Positions 36,859 to 48,116 of a DNA stretch of 64,000 bases are shown here, one piece after another; the stretch's first letter is position 1, and every line of letters begins with the position of its first letter. The stretch is from Combretum micranthum (taxonomy: Eukaryota > Streptophyta > Magnoliopsida > Myrtales > Combretaceae), in the NCBI GenBank assembly GCA_024138025.1, contig JAMXBD010000970.1:248001-312000 (forward strand), written 5' to 3'. The notes under the pieces are model-generated. The model saw nothing but the letters and a program-made list of their open reading frames with translations. It had not been told where the DNA came from and ran no database searches. The position numbers and the translations under genes are program-made.

Positions 36859-36964
36859 CTTGTATGCCCATGTTGTTGTTGTTGTTGCATTTCATATGGA
36901 TTATTAAAACAACCTAATTGTATGAAATTGTTGGATACGTATATTCTAAAAGTATTTACTCACT

Positions 36965-37060
36965 AAGCTAGTGTAGCTTATACCTCCACAGCCTTTTTTT
37001 GTTGCAGTTCCCTTATCTATGGTTGCGACCCAGGAATTGGCCAACTCAGGTAAAGCAAGA
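36965..37060 (+). other. LTR E hairpin III and putative third leader exon
   Basis: The arms AAGCTA and TAGCTT (36965-36979) are followed by a polypyrimidine run and TTGTTGCAG (ending 37007), then about 42 bases ending CAACTCAG before GTAAAGC near 37050. This acceptor and donor pair would define a second small exon in the LTR. It is an inference from signals only. Confidence 0.5.
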
Positions 37061-38665
37061 ATAGGAGTTTCCCTTAGAAGTTTACATTCAGCTTTTGTAT
37101 AGACTTCTATAGGAAACCCTAAATACTCGAGTTGATGTCAAAAACTATTACCTGGACTTATTATTCTTTTACGAGGGAATGTCCCTTAGTTTTTGTAAAT
37201 GATCTTCAATATCTATGGTTTGTATTTTGATGCTTTATCTATCAAATTAAACTATCTATCTCCAATTGCTTAAGTATTCTATTGTTGTAAGGGAACATCT
37301 TACCTCTAATACTAGACTTCTGAATGACTGTGGTAGTGATTCCTAAGTCTCGTATGATATGAGATGGACTGTTACGTTTAGGGTATCCTTTAGGGCGTGA
37401 CACTTTCTAAGCAAAGGTCTGATCTTCATCCAGCATTCATCGCTGGTCAAATCTAGGGCTTGATAGTGCGGCATGAAAGAAGCTTAAGTCTAGGGCTTGA
37501 TCGCCCCAAAACGCTCATCAAGGGTCACCTGGAGGGCTTAATTTAGGGAGCGATGGTTTATTTTTCCTTGATGTTTAGGCTTCGATAGGCACTTTTGCAG
37601 GGTTTGACCAGTTATGTCTTTAAGATCTACTATTTTTTTTCTCCAAATCTTATTCAAAACACTTTATTTCGACTTCTTTTGATTTCAGGAGCTTAAAAAA
37701 AACAATTAAGCATCAAAAGCACCAGATTCATATGAATTTATCCACGAATGCATCAAATTAAGCCCAAATTCCTATGAAAAGAATAGAGTAAAAAGGAGTC
37801 ATCAATGGCTGGTACAAAGAATCATGAAGATATTATCCGTTGATGTGGCAGATTCTTTTTAATAGATTTTGTCCATATCTTCAAATGCTTAATTTTAGGG
37901 CAGCAAGTGCGTGACAACAAAGATAAGGTCACTTTTTGTAGCTTGGATCGTAGGCTCGAAGGTTTTCCATGATATAAGCTGTATCTTTTTCATTAGAGGT
38001 GCGATTTAAGGTTATTTTGTACCATAATTAAAATCGTGGACACGACTCTAGGCATAATTTAAGTTGTGCTCTTGAATTGTAAGGTGTGGTTCTCTTGGTG
38101 TAAACTATGGTCTAAATTGAGGGTATATTTGAACTTTTGCCTTGTTTTCTTACCCTCAATTGGGATCTTTTAGCCATGGTTAGAATATGTCTTCAAACAT
38201 CCTTGTGCTTTGTGTCACACCCCTACAGGGTACCCTAGTCATATTGATGCATCATGTAACTAACTGAGGCTTCCAGATAGGTACATGAGCATTATACAAC
38301 TAACATGCCCTATGGCATGGATAGGTATGATAGGATCAAAGGTCATATGGAATAAGAAATCATTGCATACATATAAGTCAAATATAATAATAACTTTACA
38401 AGAGTCTAGAGTCATCACACGATAATTACAAGCTTTGTCATTAAGGGCTCTTCTATTTAACTATTACATGTGTAACAAGAGGTCTCAAAAGACTCACAAA
38501 AATATTAACCTATACTATTACAAACATTTGTCTTCAAACTTTATCACGTCGACAAAATCCTCTCTTAAAACCATAATTACAAAGTTCAATTCACTATACT
38601 AATTTCAACTTGATTGTTATCAAGGTCTTCCTTTTAATCCTATAAACAACAATCTAAAAGAGCAT

Positions 38666-38678
38666 GAGCACAAAGCTC
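38666..38678 (-). other. LTR K hairpin III
   Basis: The arms GAGC and GCTC replace AAGC and GCTT of other families, with pairing kept. Confidence 0.6.
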
Positions 38679-39425
38679 AATGAACAACAGAATCTTAACA
38701 CAATTCAATAAAATCATACAGGTTTCTTTTAACAATCATATGATGTGCAACAATCACACATATGTTACCAACATAGTTTTGATGACCGGAATCCAAACTT
38801 ATGGAAATTTATGCCTACTCTCTAAGGTTGAAGGAACAATTCAAGTATTCATGCCCATGAGAATCTAAAACTAAAGAAGGAGAACTTTTTTCAAACTTAT
38901 TTATTATTTGTATATAAATATAATATATATTCTCCACTTCATTTAGAACTTAGAAATCCCACTAAGTATTGATACCCTAAAGCCAACTCCAACTCCGGCG
39001 ACATCTTTTAGTGTCTACTTAGTTCTTGTGAAACAAATAACCCTATAATAACCTTAACCAAATTCACTGGATTATCTATAAAGCATTACCACATAATCAA
39101 AATATTAATATGTAACATGAATACTATGCTAATGCAATTTATGATGTAATGTGATGCATGATAGTTTAAATTTAAGAGTCCAATAAGCTTTATTCCATAT
39201 CAATCACCAATCACTTCAACTTCAAATAATCATTAATCTAAACTACATAATCAATATCAAACAATTAGTTATCACTTCGAAATTTAAACGTTGTCAAGCA
39301 CATAAACAATATATAACATGCGATACTCCCTAATCCCCATGCATTTCACCAATTTTAGTTATAATTAAGACTATGTGTCACTATATTACAATCATAAACA
39401 ACATGAAAAGATTTCCGTTACTCAC

Positions 39426-39467
39426 CGATATATCTTGGCTAGTCATCATAATAGTTAAATCGAAAGT
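39426..39467 (-). other. LTR K splice-exon-like unit
   Basis: On the minus strand it follows AAGATTTAG and is followed by GTGAGTAAC. The 42-base unit encodes FRFNYYDD and then TAG. It is shorter than in the other families but has the same ending. Confidence 0.65.
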
Positions 39468-41680
39468 CTAAATCTTGATTGGTATAGCTTATAAACAATA
39501 AATAAGAGTAAGCTATACTCTATGATCTATCTTAAACAAAGTTCTATAAAAGACCTTAATCAATCTAATTTATCTTATGTCATTCCTAATAATATAAATT
39601 ATCTAACATATCATATTAAGTATTATTTGTTTATTTATTTATTTTTAATTTTTATGAAGAACATGGGCAGGTATATGACCTTCCTTTTCCCCATGTTTCA
39701 TATATATATGAAGAACATGCCCAAAACACAACATCACATCTTGTCGTATTTCATCCGTGTGATTTCAATCAACAAGAAGCATGGCATGATAGAACAAGCC
39801 ATGTTTTAGTTGTGTTTCTCTTATAACATTAACCACGCATGGAATAGAGAGATACATTGGAAGATAGAGGAGACCGTGTTCTAGCCGTGCTATTCTGGAA
39901 TTGTACACGTAAAATGATCAGAGAAAAGCACCACGTGATACATTTAGTTGTGTTTTCACCATATTTCATCTTTGATGAGTTCAAATATGAAGCATGACCA
40001 GAACATCCTCCCGTGCTTCCCTCGATGCTTTTTGCTCTGTTTTTATACTTTGAAAACTTCATTTGTTTAACTATCTATTTGCATAAAAACTCTACATCTA
40101 GCACTCCAACAGCAACAAATAGTGTAAGCCCCGGAAAATTTCAATAAATAATTTCAAAATGAACTTTGAAAATAAACCCTAAAAATCACTCCAAATTAAA
40201 ACCGAATTTTGACAAGTCCTAAATCACGAACGAATTCAAAAACTTCTCAATCTTGAGAAAATGAAAATCTTTAAACAATAAAATAAGAACTCAGTGGTTT
40301 TCAAATTCAAAACCACGACGTACGAAAAATTTCATATTTAGCTCCGGCTTGTAAAATCGGGTAATATAAAGCCCAAAAACAAATTATTAAAAAGTAAATA
40401 ATGATTAACTTTCGGAAATGAAACCCAATTAAAGAATTCCAAAAACATTAAGAGTTATTAAATACTTACAAAAATAAAATTTAAAATAAATTTCTCAAAT
40501 TAAATATGTTATATAAACATAAATATCAGTTTCCAAATTGGCAAAGGTCTAAACCGGAAAATCACCCGAAACCCTAACTAACCGGAATACAATAGTGTAA
40601 GTCCGGCAATCTAGTGCCCCTAACCCTAGAGGTCGAAATGTAGTTTAAATATATAGAATAACTCATAGTAATATAAGTTCGTTTATAATTATCAGATTGG
40701 TAAATTTTTGACCTATTTCGAACCCGTTCGGATACAGACTTTGAAAAGCGTGTCCCGGGGCTCGAGATATCAAAAATATACCACTAGTACCGTTAGACTC
40801 GTAATTTTATAAGATTTCTAAATATATCAGTTATATAATTTTTCGGGTTATAAAAGTTACAGTTATAACCTTTTTATCGTATTTTCATTTCTACCGGTAA
40901 TTGATTAGTCTTTTGCACTATTCATTTTATTTCATTACACAATTTTATTATTATTTTATTTTTATATACCCGAGTTTCCTAGTAATGAGTAAACTTCGAA
41001 AACCAGAAAATGAAACCCTAAACCGGTTTAGTTCAAAGCGTTATGAGAAAGACCTAGAAACCCTAAATCCGGCTTTTCCTTGATTTCCAAATAAGAAACT
41101 TTTATAAGCAAAATTAATTTTGAATATAGTTCTTGATTATATTTCAAACCAAGAAAAGATCAGATTTTGAGAAAATTTCAACTCCGGGTCATCCGAGACC
41201 CATTATAGAAAAGCGTGCCCGGAACTAGAATTTCAAAACTTTCTTTATGAATACTCATTTGAACCGAAATAAAATAAGAATTTCAAAAATATATTTTTCA
41301 TAATTTTCCGGCTTACGAAAAATACAGTTATAGCCTTTTTATTCGTATTTCATTACTACCGGAAATTAAATTGTCTTGTCAACTATTCACTACTATTCAA
41401 AAAGTACCACCTATACCACCTAGTCTACCTATTTGTACACTCTACAATTTCAACACTTACCATCACTCAAATCACCCTCTTTTCTAAATACTTTTTGTCC
41501 CCTTAAAATCAATACAATTTATGACATTTGTACATAATTCAAATCAAAAGCAAATCAATAAAAAAAATCAAAATTTTCCCTTCCTCCACAAGCATTGGTT
41601 GGCGTGAAATGGCCCCCCACAAGCTTCATTTTACAATTTTTTTTATTTATTTTAACCCCATTTAACCTAATTTCATATGC

Positions 41681-41745
41681 TATATAAACTACTTTTTCTC
41701 TCTCTCTCTTCATTCTTTCCTTTTTCCAAACTTTCAAAGGTAAAA
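41681..41745 (+). promoter_or_regulatory. LTR L TATA box and short first leader segment
   Basis: TATATAAA at 41681-41688 is followed by CT-rich sequence and a donor-like CAAAG|GTAAAA near 41739. A CA repeat follows at 41799-41814. Confidence 0.6.
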
Positions 41746-43196
41746 GAAGCTCCCTTTTCCTCTCATTTTTCCTTCTATGCCGTGACCTTCATACCCCATA
41801 CACACACACACACAACTTTCTTTTTCTTTCATTCATCTCCTATTTTACTCTAAGTAATGAGCTTCTACTCCTTCTACTCATGGATCCTTGTTATGGCAAG
41901 GATATTCTTGGATATTTCAATTAAATGTCCCCATGATCTTTTGGTAGGGACAATGAGATATCAAAACAAGAATACCAAACCATCACAAAGTAGATCTAAC
42001 CTTTAAAGGAACTTTCATGCTAAAAGCTTTATGTTTATCCATCAAAAAGTGTTTTGAACAAAAGATCTTTTACAAAAATGTAGTTTTTATGTTTTCAAAA
42101 CTCATTTAAGCATTTGAGATAATAGATCTATCATTTTACTACTTATATTCATGTAGGCATTTAAGATCTCATCATTATTTTGTGTTTATGTGCATTAATA
42201 GTCTTTAATGCTTTTGTATTTAGTAAATAACCTTCCTAGTATATAGATCTATAGGTACATGAGTTAATAAAGTCAAAAAGGAAAATACTTTTCAAGAAAT
42301 AAACTTGTGTAAATTCGGATGACTTTAGAAACCTAGGTTAAAAACACTTTTATCAACTTCCAAACATGTATTTTTCAAGAAAAATGAAGCCTATAGGTGA
42401 TAGATAATGTTTGATGATGTTTTTCATGAGTTTAAATGAGTTTTTACTAAAGAAAATATTTAAAACAAGAGGAAGTCTAAAAGAAATTTTGGGTGAAAAG
42501 TCTTGAAAGCCAAATTCGTAATAATGGATGTATGGTTAGAAAACACTATTTTTCCAACTTCAAAAATAGTATTTTCTTAAATAAATGAAGTCCTTAGGGT
42601 ATAGGTATAATAAATACTTAAAGTTTTGAGTATAAAATACATTTTCCTTAAGGGAATCAACTTGAAAATAAAGTTTTCTAAATTCGGATTTTTGGAAACC
42701 CTCTAGTAGAAGACCCACTTAAAAGTTTACAAATGAAGATTTTATTAAAGAAATAAAGGCCTTAGGATATAACTAATATAAGGGTCAAAATTTCTTTAAA
42801 CAAAATGGAGTTTTCCCAAAGAAAATCCTTGTAATAAGTAAGTGTGACCAAGTGTGGTAATCTTACTTGTTAAACAATAGCATGAAATGATTTTCTAGGA
42901 AAAAGTTTATTTAAATTCTTTAAGTCTAAAAAGTTATAAGAACTTAGTCTCATTAGAGTTCATATCATGACATTCATGATAGGGAAAATCATTACCATGG
43001 CATTTAGTTCCATTTTACATGTAGGAATCTCAAGTGCATTCATGAAAACCGCATTTTCGGAATCACAACCGCTGTACAGATCTGATCCCTCATTTCCGAG
43101 GCTTAGATATTTTCAAAACTTGATTTAAACTTCATATTTAAAAAGCTCTTCCGAAGTAGATAGAAATCGATATAAAATTTGCGAGATTCCGAGTTA

Positions 43197-43220
43197 AAAT
43201 GACCAAGTTATGGCCATTTT
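43197..43220 (+). other. LTR L conserved palindromic block
   Basis: The arms AAAATGACCA and TGGCCATTTT pair except for one position and flank AGTTA. This is the clearest copy of the block. Confidence 0.75.
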
Positions 43221-43328
43221 AAATCGGGACATCGAAAATGACGCGAATTTTGATTTCGCTAAGTTTTCTTAGAGTTTTAGTATCCTTAGATGGTAGAATA
43301 CTCATTAGAGTATTTCTTATGTGATTAG

Positions 43329-43395
43329 GTGAACCCGTGAACGTTGACTCTTTACCACCGGATTATTACTAGAAGACCGGTGATCCAATGGCCGA
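43329..43395 (+). other. LTR L splice-exon-like unit
   Basis: It follows ATGTGATTAG and is followed by GTGAGTTC. It encodes VNVDSLPPDYY and then TAG. Confidence 0.7.
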
Positions 43396-43722
43396 GTGAG
43401 TTCATTTCCTGAGTAATTATGCTCATTGAGTGTGCTTGTAATTGTAGTAGCACTAGATTTAGGTAAAGATAAAATTGTTGATGAGAAATGAACTTTTCAT
43501 GTTGAATGAATGATAAGTATATCGAGATGAGACTTGTTGAAATAATATTGTATGAGTTAGTATAGACTTGGATTGTTTGAAATACTCTATGATCGCTCTT
43601 AATTTGCATAATGAACTTGCTACGATTCTATAAATAAACTGTACATGCATATCATCTGTGAGTCACATTGCATTACGAGAATGCTTTTGGTGGGAACAAA
43701 AGTATGATCGGGAGGCAGCGGG

Positions 43723-43884
43723 CCTTCGTTAACGTTAAGGATCTGCAGGGTCGCTTAAGTTAACGGGCAGTGGAGTAGACACTATAAACCAATACATATA
43801 AACAGGTGGAGGACCACCTTCGTTAACATCAAGGGCCTATGAGGTCGCTTATGTTAATGGGCAGTGGAGCAGACACTATAAACC
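43723..43884 (+). repeat. LTR L tandem-repeat slot
   Basis: Two copies with a 94-bp period share CCTTCGTTAAC, GGTCGCTTA, GTTAAYGGGCAGTGGAG and CAGACACTATAAACC or TAGACACTATAAACC. The unit is unlike those of B, J or D at the same place. Confidence 0.85.
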
Positions 43885-43937
43885 ACAAGAGAAAATATTG
43901 GAATTGTGGTTGCATGTTCATGGACCACCCCAAACCC

Positions 43938-43986
43938 GAATGGAGGGCGTAAATCCATTCACATATGGCTACCGGAAAGTCATATG
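43938..43986 (+). other. LTR L hairpin pair (I and II)
   Basis: Hairpin I arms are GAATGGA and TCCATTC, perfect. Hairpin II arms are CATATGGCT and AGTCATATG, with one G-T pair. Confidence 0.7.
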
Positions 43987-44082
43987 CTTGTATGCTCACG
44001 TGTTTGTGCATTCATATGATTGTTTAAATAAACTTGTTTGTATATTTTACAATTGAGTATTATTGTGGAAATGAATCTCACT

Positions 44083-44097
44083 AAGCTAGTGTAGCTT
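44083..44097 (+). other. LTR L hairpin III
   Basis: The arms AAGCTA and TAGCTT flank GTG. A CAG acceptor-like site follows near 44124. Confidence 0.6.
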
Positions 44098-44938
44098 ATA
44101 CCCCAATAGTTATTTAAATGAGCAGGTTATTCCAAGAATGCTAAGTGGGGACCGAGATGGTTGAAGCCGAGAATGATTTCGGAATTCCGGCAAGATATAA
44201 GAATGTTTGAAGTTTTGGCTAAGCTTTACGATTTGCTTTGTAATAGCTTTATGTAGTGAAGTCTTAGGATGAATGTAGTTGAAGTTTGATGAATTGTATC
44301 TTGAAGTATATGGTTTTGTATTTGGAGTATAGTAAATGTATATTTCCTTTACATTGTTACTCATTTGTATCAACATAAAATGTATCATTCCGATGTGTCT
44401 CCTTTATGTGTTAGACGCCTTGTACATAGTATGGAAGCCTTCGCATGATTGAGGTGGTCATTCTTAGGCTTTAATATTGTGTACGGCGGACTGCCACGTT
44501 TAGGGTACCCTTCGGGGCGTGACAAATAGCTTATATCTTTCCTTAAATACTTGCAAATGTGTATTTTACTTCATCTTACTTCAAATCATGTCATGAGTCA
44601 TTTAACCTATGTATATGTATACTAACCTATATTCTAACTTACATTTTCACATATACATAATTCACATACATGACCCAAAAGTCCTTCTAACAACTTTCAA
44701 TTGGTATTACAATAATATACATCCACTACACCAACCTTACACAACACCAACTTCAACCGACCAACTAAAGCCTATGATATTCATGATTCAACTAAAAAGA
44801 CTCAAAACAAAAACATTCAACATGCAACTTAACAAGACAAAGAGACGTAGCAACTTACTCTAAATGATCTTGACTTGTTATTGGAGGTATAACTTGAATT
44901 TTAGGAAAATTTGAGAAGAAAAATGAAGGTGAAAATAC

Positions 44939-44960
44939 AATGTGTGTGTGTGTGTGTGTG
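44939..44960. repeat. TG/CA microsatellite in LTR K
   Basis: A TGTGTG run of about 20 bases. Sister LTRs have CA repeats just after the promoter, and on the K sense strand this is also a CA repeat. Confidence 0.9.
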
Positions 44961-45677
44961 GTGCTTGCTAGGGAAGAGGAGAAGAAGTGATTTTTGAGAT
45001 TTTAATTTGAGAAAGTATAGTTTTGAATTTTAATGCATACTAAAAGTGATTGTGTATGTGTAAGTATATGTTATTGTGGTGGGTTAAAAGGGCCTAATTT
45101 TGCAAAAATTTGAGCTTTGTTTTCTACAAGAATGGGTTTAGATTTTCATGCATATATAGGTTATTGAAAACAATAAGATTAGGAATCAAATATTATTGTG
45201 AAGTTTCATCAATTCAATAAGAAAATTTATTAAATAGAGCTTTCTTGAAATAATTTATTAAAGAACTCTTATAACTTAAAAGTGGAACTTTATAAATAAT
45301 AGTTCACAAGAATTCTAAAATAAAACACATTAACAAACTATTTTGAAATAGATCTATGAAGAAATGAGTCTCTATTCTTATGAATCATATCATATGGACA
45401 AGTAAATTTAAATCTACTAATCATACCATTCAATCAAATTTATATTAAAACTTCATTGATTTTAAATCTATTCTCTAAACTGAAATTATGCAAAAACTTA
45501 AGGTTTACACTTTGTTACAATCTTGATTTAAATCACTTTATTTCTTATTTTTATGATTTTTGGAGCTAAAAAACAATATTTTCAAAATAATAGCACAAAA
45601 TCATAGGAATTTATTTAAAAATGGATTAGATAAAGCATAAATTTCTATAGATTTAATAAAGTAAAAATAACTTATCA

Positions 45678-45720
45678 AACTCTCCTACACTTAAGCCTTT
45701 GTTTGTCCTCAAGTAAACCA
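45678..45720 (-). other. Polypurine tract region of element M
   Basis: The minus strand reads TTGAGGACAAACAAAGGCTT followed by AAGTGTAGGAGAGTT and then the LTR. A TTGAGGACAA phrase followed by a purine-rich GTG tract is typical of the end of Athila/Tat elements and primes plus-strand synthesis. It sets the minus orientation. Confidence 0.8.
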
Positions 45721-47289
45721 TCATTTGAATCATCAAAGAAAGCTTCTTGAATAGGAAAAATAAATCATGAATGGAATTTAACGAGATCAATTAAGCTTAA
45801 TCACTACTAAACTCAACACTCTATTGAAAAATAATTCCATACAATCCTACCCTATTATGTGCTAAAGTTACTTTTGCTAAAATTACTAGATTTATCCATG
45901 TAGATAAGCCTTTACCCTGATTGTTTAAGTCAAAATTTAAAGTAAAAATTATTCAAAAGATCAAACAAAGTAAAAAAGACTCAATCAACTTTATCCCCTT
46001 ATATTTAAAGTACACAGTCCCTTAATCATTTCTCTAAGCATTACACTCATGAGTGAAGGCATGCACATCAACTTATCCCCTAAATCACTTTCCTTATTTG
46101 TGCTTCCAAAATTGTTCTATTTGTTTTTCTTTCTTTGATATAGCTTAGTTGATAGAGGGGTCAAGAAATTCCACTTCTGAGGGACCAAATCCTACTCATA
46201 CTAACAACTACTTTTTTTCCTTTGTTTTCATGATTCAATTAATAGAGGAGTTAAGCTTTGCTCTTCTGAGGACAAAGTCTTGCTCATATTAACTGAACAT
46301 GAATTTCTTTTTTTTTTTAATGGCTTATTTGAAAATTGATAGAGGGGTTAGGAAATTGCTCTTCTAAGGGATCAACCCCTACCCATAACAATCCTAAGCA
46401 CATGGTCATTTTCATTTTAACTTTTAGTTTTAGATAAAGCACAAGGAAAAAAATCATTAAGTTAAAAGTATCATTTTAACCATTAATAGAGACATAAGGC
46501 TCTCAAAACAACTAATTGGAAAGCGTACAAATCACTTAATCTTTTAATAATTAATTGAGTAGCCTTATTAAGGGTCTTAAGTCATTTGCAAGTCTAAATT
46601 CTTAAGTTAAATAATACAAAAAACTACTCTATATAGATATCATAGAGTGATTTTAACAAAGTAAAGCTAACTCAAAAGTTGGATGATGTTGTTCACTACT
46701 GAACTCAATTGAGTTATTTAGTGATTTTATCTCAAAATTCAAAAAGTTTTCATCAAATTTTACCATTCTATTATTTTCCTATAATTGTGGAAGGAAGAAT
46801 GATCAATGAAGCATGTTTTCCTATTCTCAATCAATTATTAACATTAGTCTCAACCCTTCATTTTGCTTAAACCCCTTCCCCTAAACTTAAAGTAAATATT
46901 TCCCTCTACGTTAATACATGATGAAACAGGCAAGGGAAATTAGCAACTTAAAGTGTAGAGCAATATTTTAAGAATCAAAAGTTTAGAAAACTTCTCTGTA
47001 TGGAATCACAAGTTGAGGTTATATTTGAGACAGCGGGCTTGGTTGCCTTTTTAATTTAAGTTGCTTAAGACTAAGGCAAGCATGGCAAACAAAGAGTAGA
47101 TCATGTGGTTCCAACTTGGAAATGACCAAATATGCGTTCATATCATCCACGACATCTTTTAAATGACTATGGTTTTAAGATCTTGATGCTTTAAGCTATG
47201 AGGATAGGAACGATATGATAACCAACATGAACGATGAGGATCAATTTGCAATTGATTAAGAAAAAGGAAAATTAAGAACTAGACTTGCT
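45721..47289 (-). mobile_element. Non-coding interior of element M upstream of its 3' LTR
   Basis: AT-rich sequence with no recognisable pol. It contains a threefold repeat (see 46140-46390). It probably represents the long untranslated region between pol and the 3' LTR. The left boundary of the next LTR at 47290 cuts it off. Confidence 0.5.
46140..46390 (-). repeat. Threefold repeat in the M 3' region
   Basis: Three units at about 46150, 46245 and 46338 share GATAGAGGRGTYARG, a CTTCTGAGG or CTTCTAAGG phrase and a CCTACYCATA or TGCTCATATTAAC phrase. The spacing is about 92-95 bp. Confidence 0.75.
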
Positions 47290-48101
47290 TGTCACACCTC
47301 TGAACCTATCGTGACAACGCTTAAAACACATAGAGAAGATCCAGCTGTATATTACAGTCGTATTGCTGACAGCATCGTAGTGTATTGCCTATCGTGCCCG
47401 TAAGACTACCCGTGATCTATACTGATGTGTTATCTAGAGACGATCATGCCAAACAAGACGCCTGTGATTAGTAAGAAAACCGATGTCCAATGGAGATAAT
47501 GCCCTAAATGTCGGCCAAGATACAGAGTAAATAATTTAGGCTACAAAGTTCATGCCTCGAGTCACGCCCATAACATGGACAGTGATTATGTCGAAGATTT
47601 GAATTATTTTAAATCATTTCTTTATTTTATCAGGAGTGTTTAATATATATTTGATTAGGATTTGATATTAATTATTATTTTGCCCTTATTTTGGTCATTA
47701 GTATATAAAGGGCCTTTATTTGTAAACATAACAACAATTGATCATTAATCTTTGAATAAGATTCTTTCTTAAGAGTCCTTACTCTTGTAATCTTTCTCTT
47801 ATCTATCGTTTTTTATTATGGTAGGATTCATGTTTTCTTATCAATCTTTATGATTGTGGGAAATAAACCACTTTAGTTAATTTGTAAGTCATATCAAATA
47901 GCAAAAGTGTAGTTCAAGTTGTTTTAAGTGTGTCATATCTTAGAAAAATGCCATCCATTTCTTTTGTTTTTTATTCTTATTATTCAATAAAACCTAATAC
48001 TTTTGTCAAGTCTTGGGATTTCTTTAGGAATTAAGTATTATATTATTAATATTGTGCTTATCAATAGAATGCCTAGTGATTGTCTTCTTAGATTTATCAC
48101 A
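47290..48101 (+). mobile_element. LTR O of a Met-tRNA-primed element
   Basis: The end is well placed: TTATCACA at 48101 is followed by ATT and then TGGTATTAGAA, close to the initiator Met-tRNA primer site TGGTATCAGAGC. A TATATAAAGG promoter lies at 47702-47710. The start at TGTCACACC (47290) is a guess based on the TG terminus. Many Ty1/copia and some gypsy elements use this primer. The internal region ends before the Harbinger-like insertion. Confidence 0.55.
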
Positions 48102-48104
48102 ATT

Positions 48105-48116
48105 TGGTATTAGAAG
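48105..48116 (+). other. Primer-binding site of element O
   Basis: TGGTATTAGAAG resembles the complement of the initiator tRNA-Met 3' end, with two differences. Confidence 0.6.

Larger units (their letters stand above)
28117..37401 (+). mobile_element. LTR E, long LTR holding truncated element Q
   Basis: It starts TGTAAGCCCCC at 28117 and ends at about 37401 in GGGCGTGAC. ACTTT lies directly on both sides (28112-28116 and 37402-37406) if the terminal A is lost or shared. The left 410 bp is LTR head and 35004-37401 is LTR body. The middle is the minus-strand element Q. Part of the E sequence (roughly the promoter region) is missing at the left Q junction, so a deletion removed it together with the 3' part of Q. 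Confidence 0.8.
14945..37804 (-). mobile_element. 5' LTR of element F, split by nested LTRs C and E
   Basis: Three pieces (14945-16090, 27892-28116, 37407-37804) line up in order with the uninterrupted copy at 5701-7476. Read on the minus strand the LTR starts TGATGACTCC at 37804 and ends next to the primer-binding site at 14945. LTR C splits it at 16090 and LTR E at 28116. The original length is about 1.77 kb. The element continues left into gag and protease remnants. No partner 3' LTR with a polypurine tract was found. Confidence 0.85.
40123..44524 (+). mobile_element. LTR L, solo long LTR, 4402 bp
   Basis: It starts TGTAAGCCCCGG at 40123 and ends GGGGCGTGACA at 44524, with AATAG at both 40118-40122 and 44525-44529. 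It is an uninterrupted, full-length reference copy of the long LTR, containing no gag or pol. Landmarks in order are TATA box 41681, palindromic block 43197, splice-like unit 43329, tandem repeat 43723, hairpins 43938-44097 and the terminal GGGGCGTGACA. Confidence 0.94.
38213..45509 (-). mobile_element. LTR K, solo LTR, about 2.9 kb, with L nested
   Basis: On the minus strand it starts TGTAAACCTTAAG at 45509 and ends at 38213 (TGTCACACCCC on the plus strand). CTTTG flanks both ends (38208-38212 and 45510-45514). Its own sequence is 38213-40122 plus 44530-45509, about 2890 bp. The family is more distant from the others and is shared with P at 5421-8340, yet it keeps the splice-like unit and hairpin III. 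Confidence 0.9.
37805..45677 (-). mobile_element. 3' LTR of Athila-like element M, split by LTR K
   Basis: On the minus strand the LTR starts TGATAAGTTATTTTTACTT at 45677, directly after a polypurine tract. It is interrupted by LTR K (38213-45509) and resumes at 38212-37805. It contains the GATGTGGCAGATTCTTTTT phrase also found in the F LTR, so F and M are related families. It is cut at 37804 where the F LTR begins, suggesting that F may have inserted into M. No matching duplication was found for that step. Confidence 0.7.

Noticed and set aside
39426..39467. The YYDD string in LTR K as a reverse-transcriptase active site
   Set aside because: It sits in a 42-base unit with a stop directly after it and has no other RT motif around it. 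It aligns with the Asp-Tyr-Tyr tails of the other LTRs.
47290..48101. Segment as a host gene promoter, because of its TATA box and GC-richer part
   Set aside because: A Met-tRNA-like primer site directly after a CA end fits an LTR better, although the left end remains uncertain.
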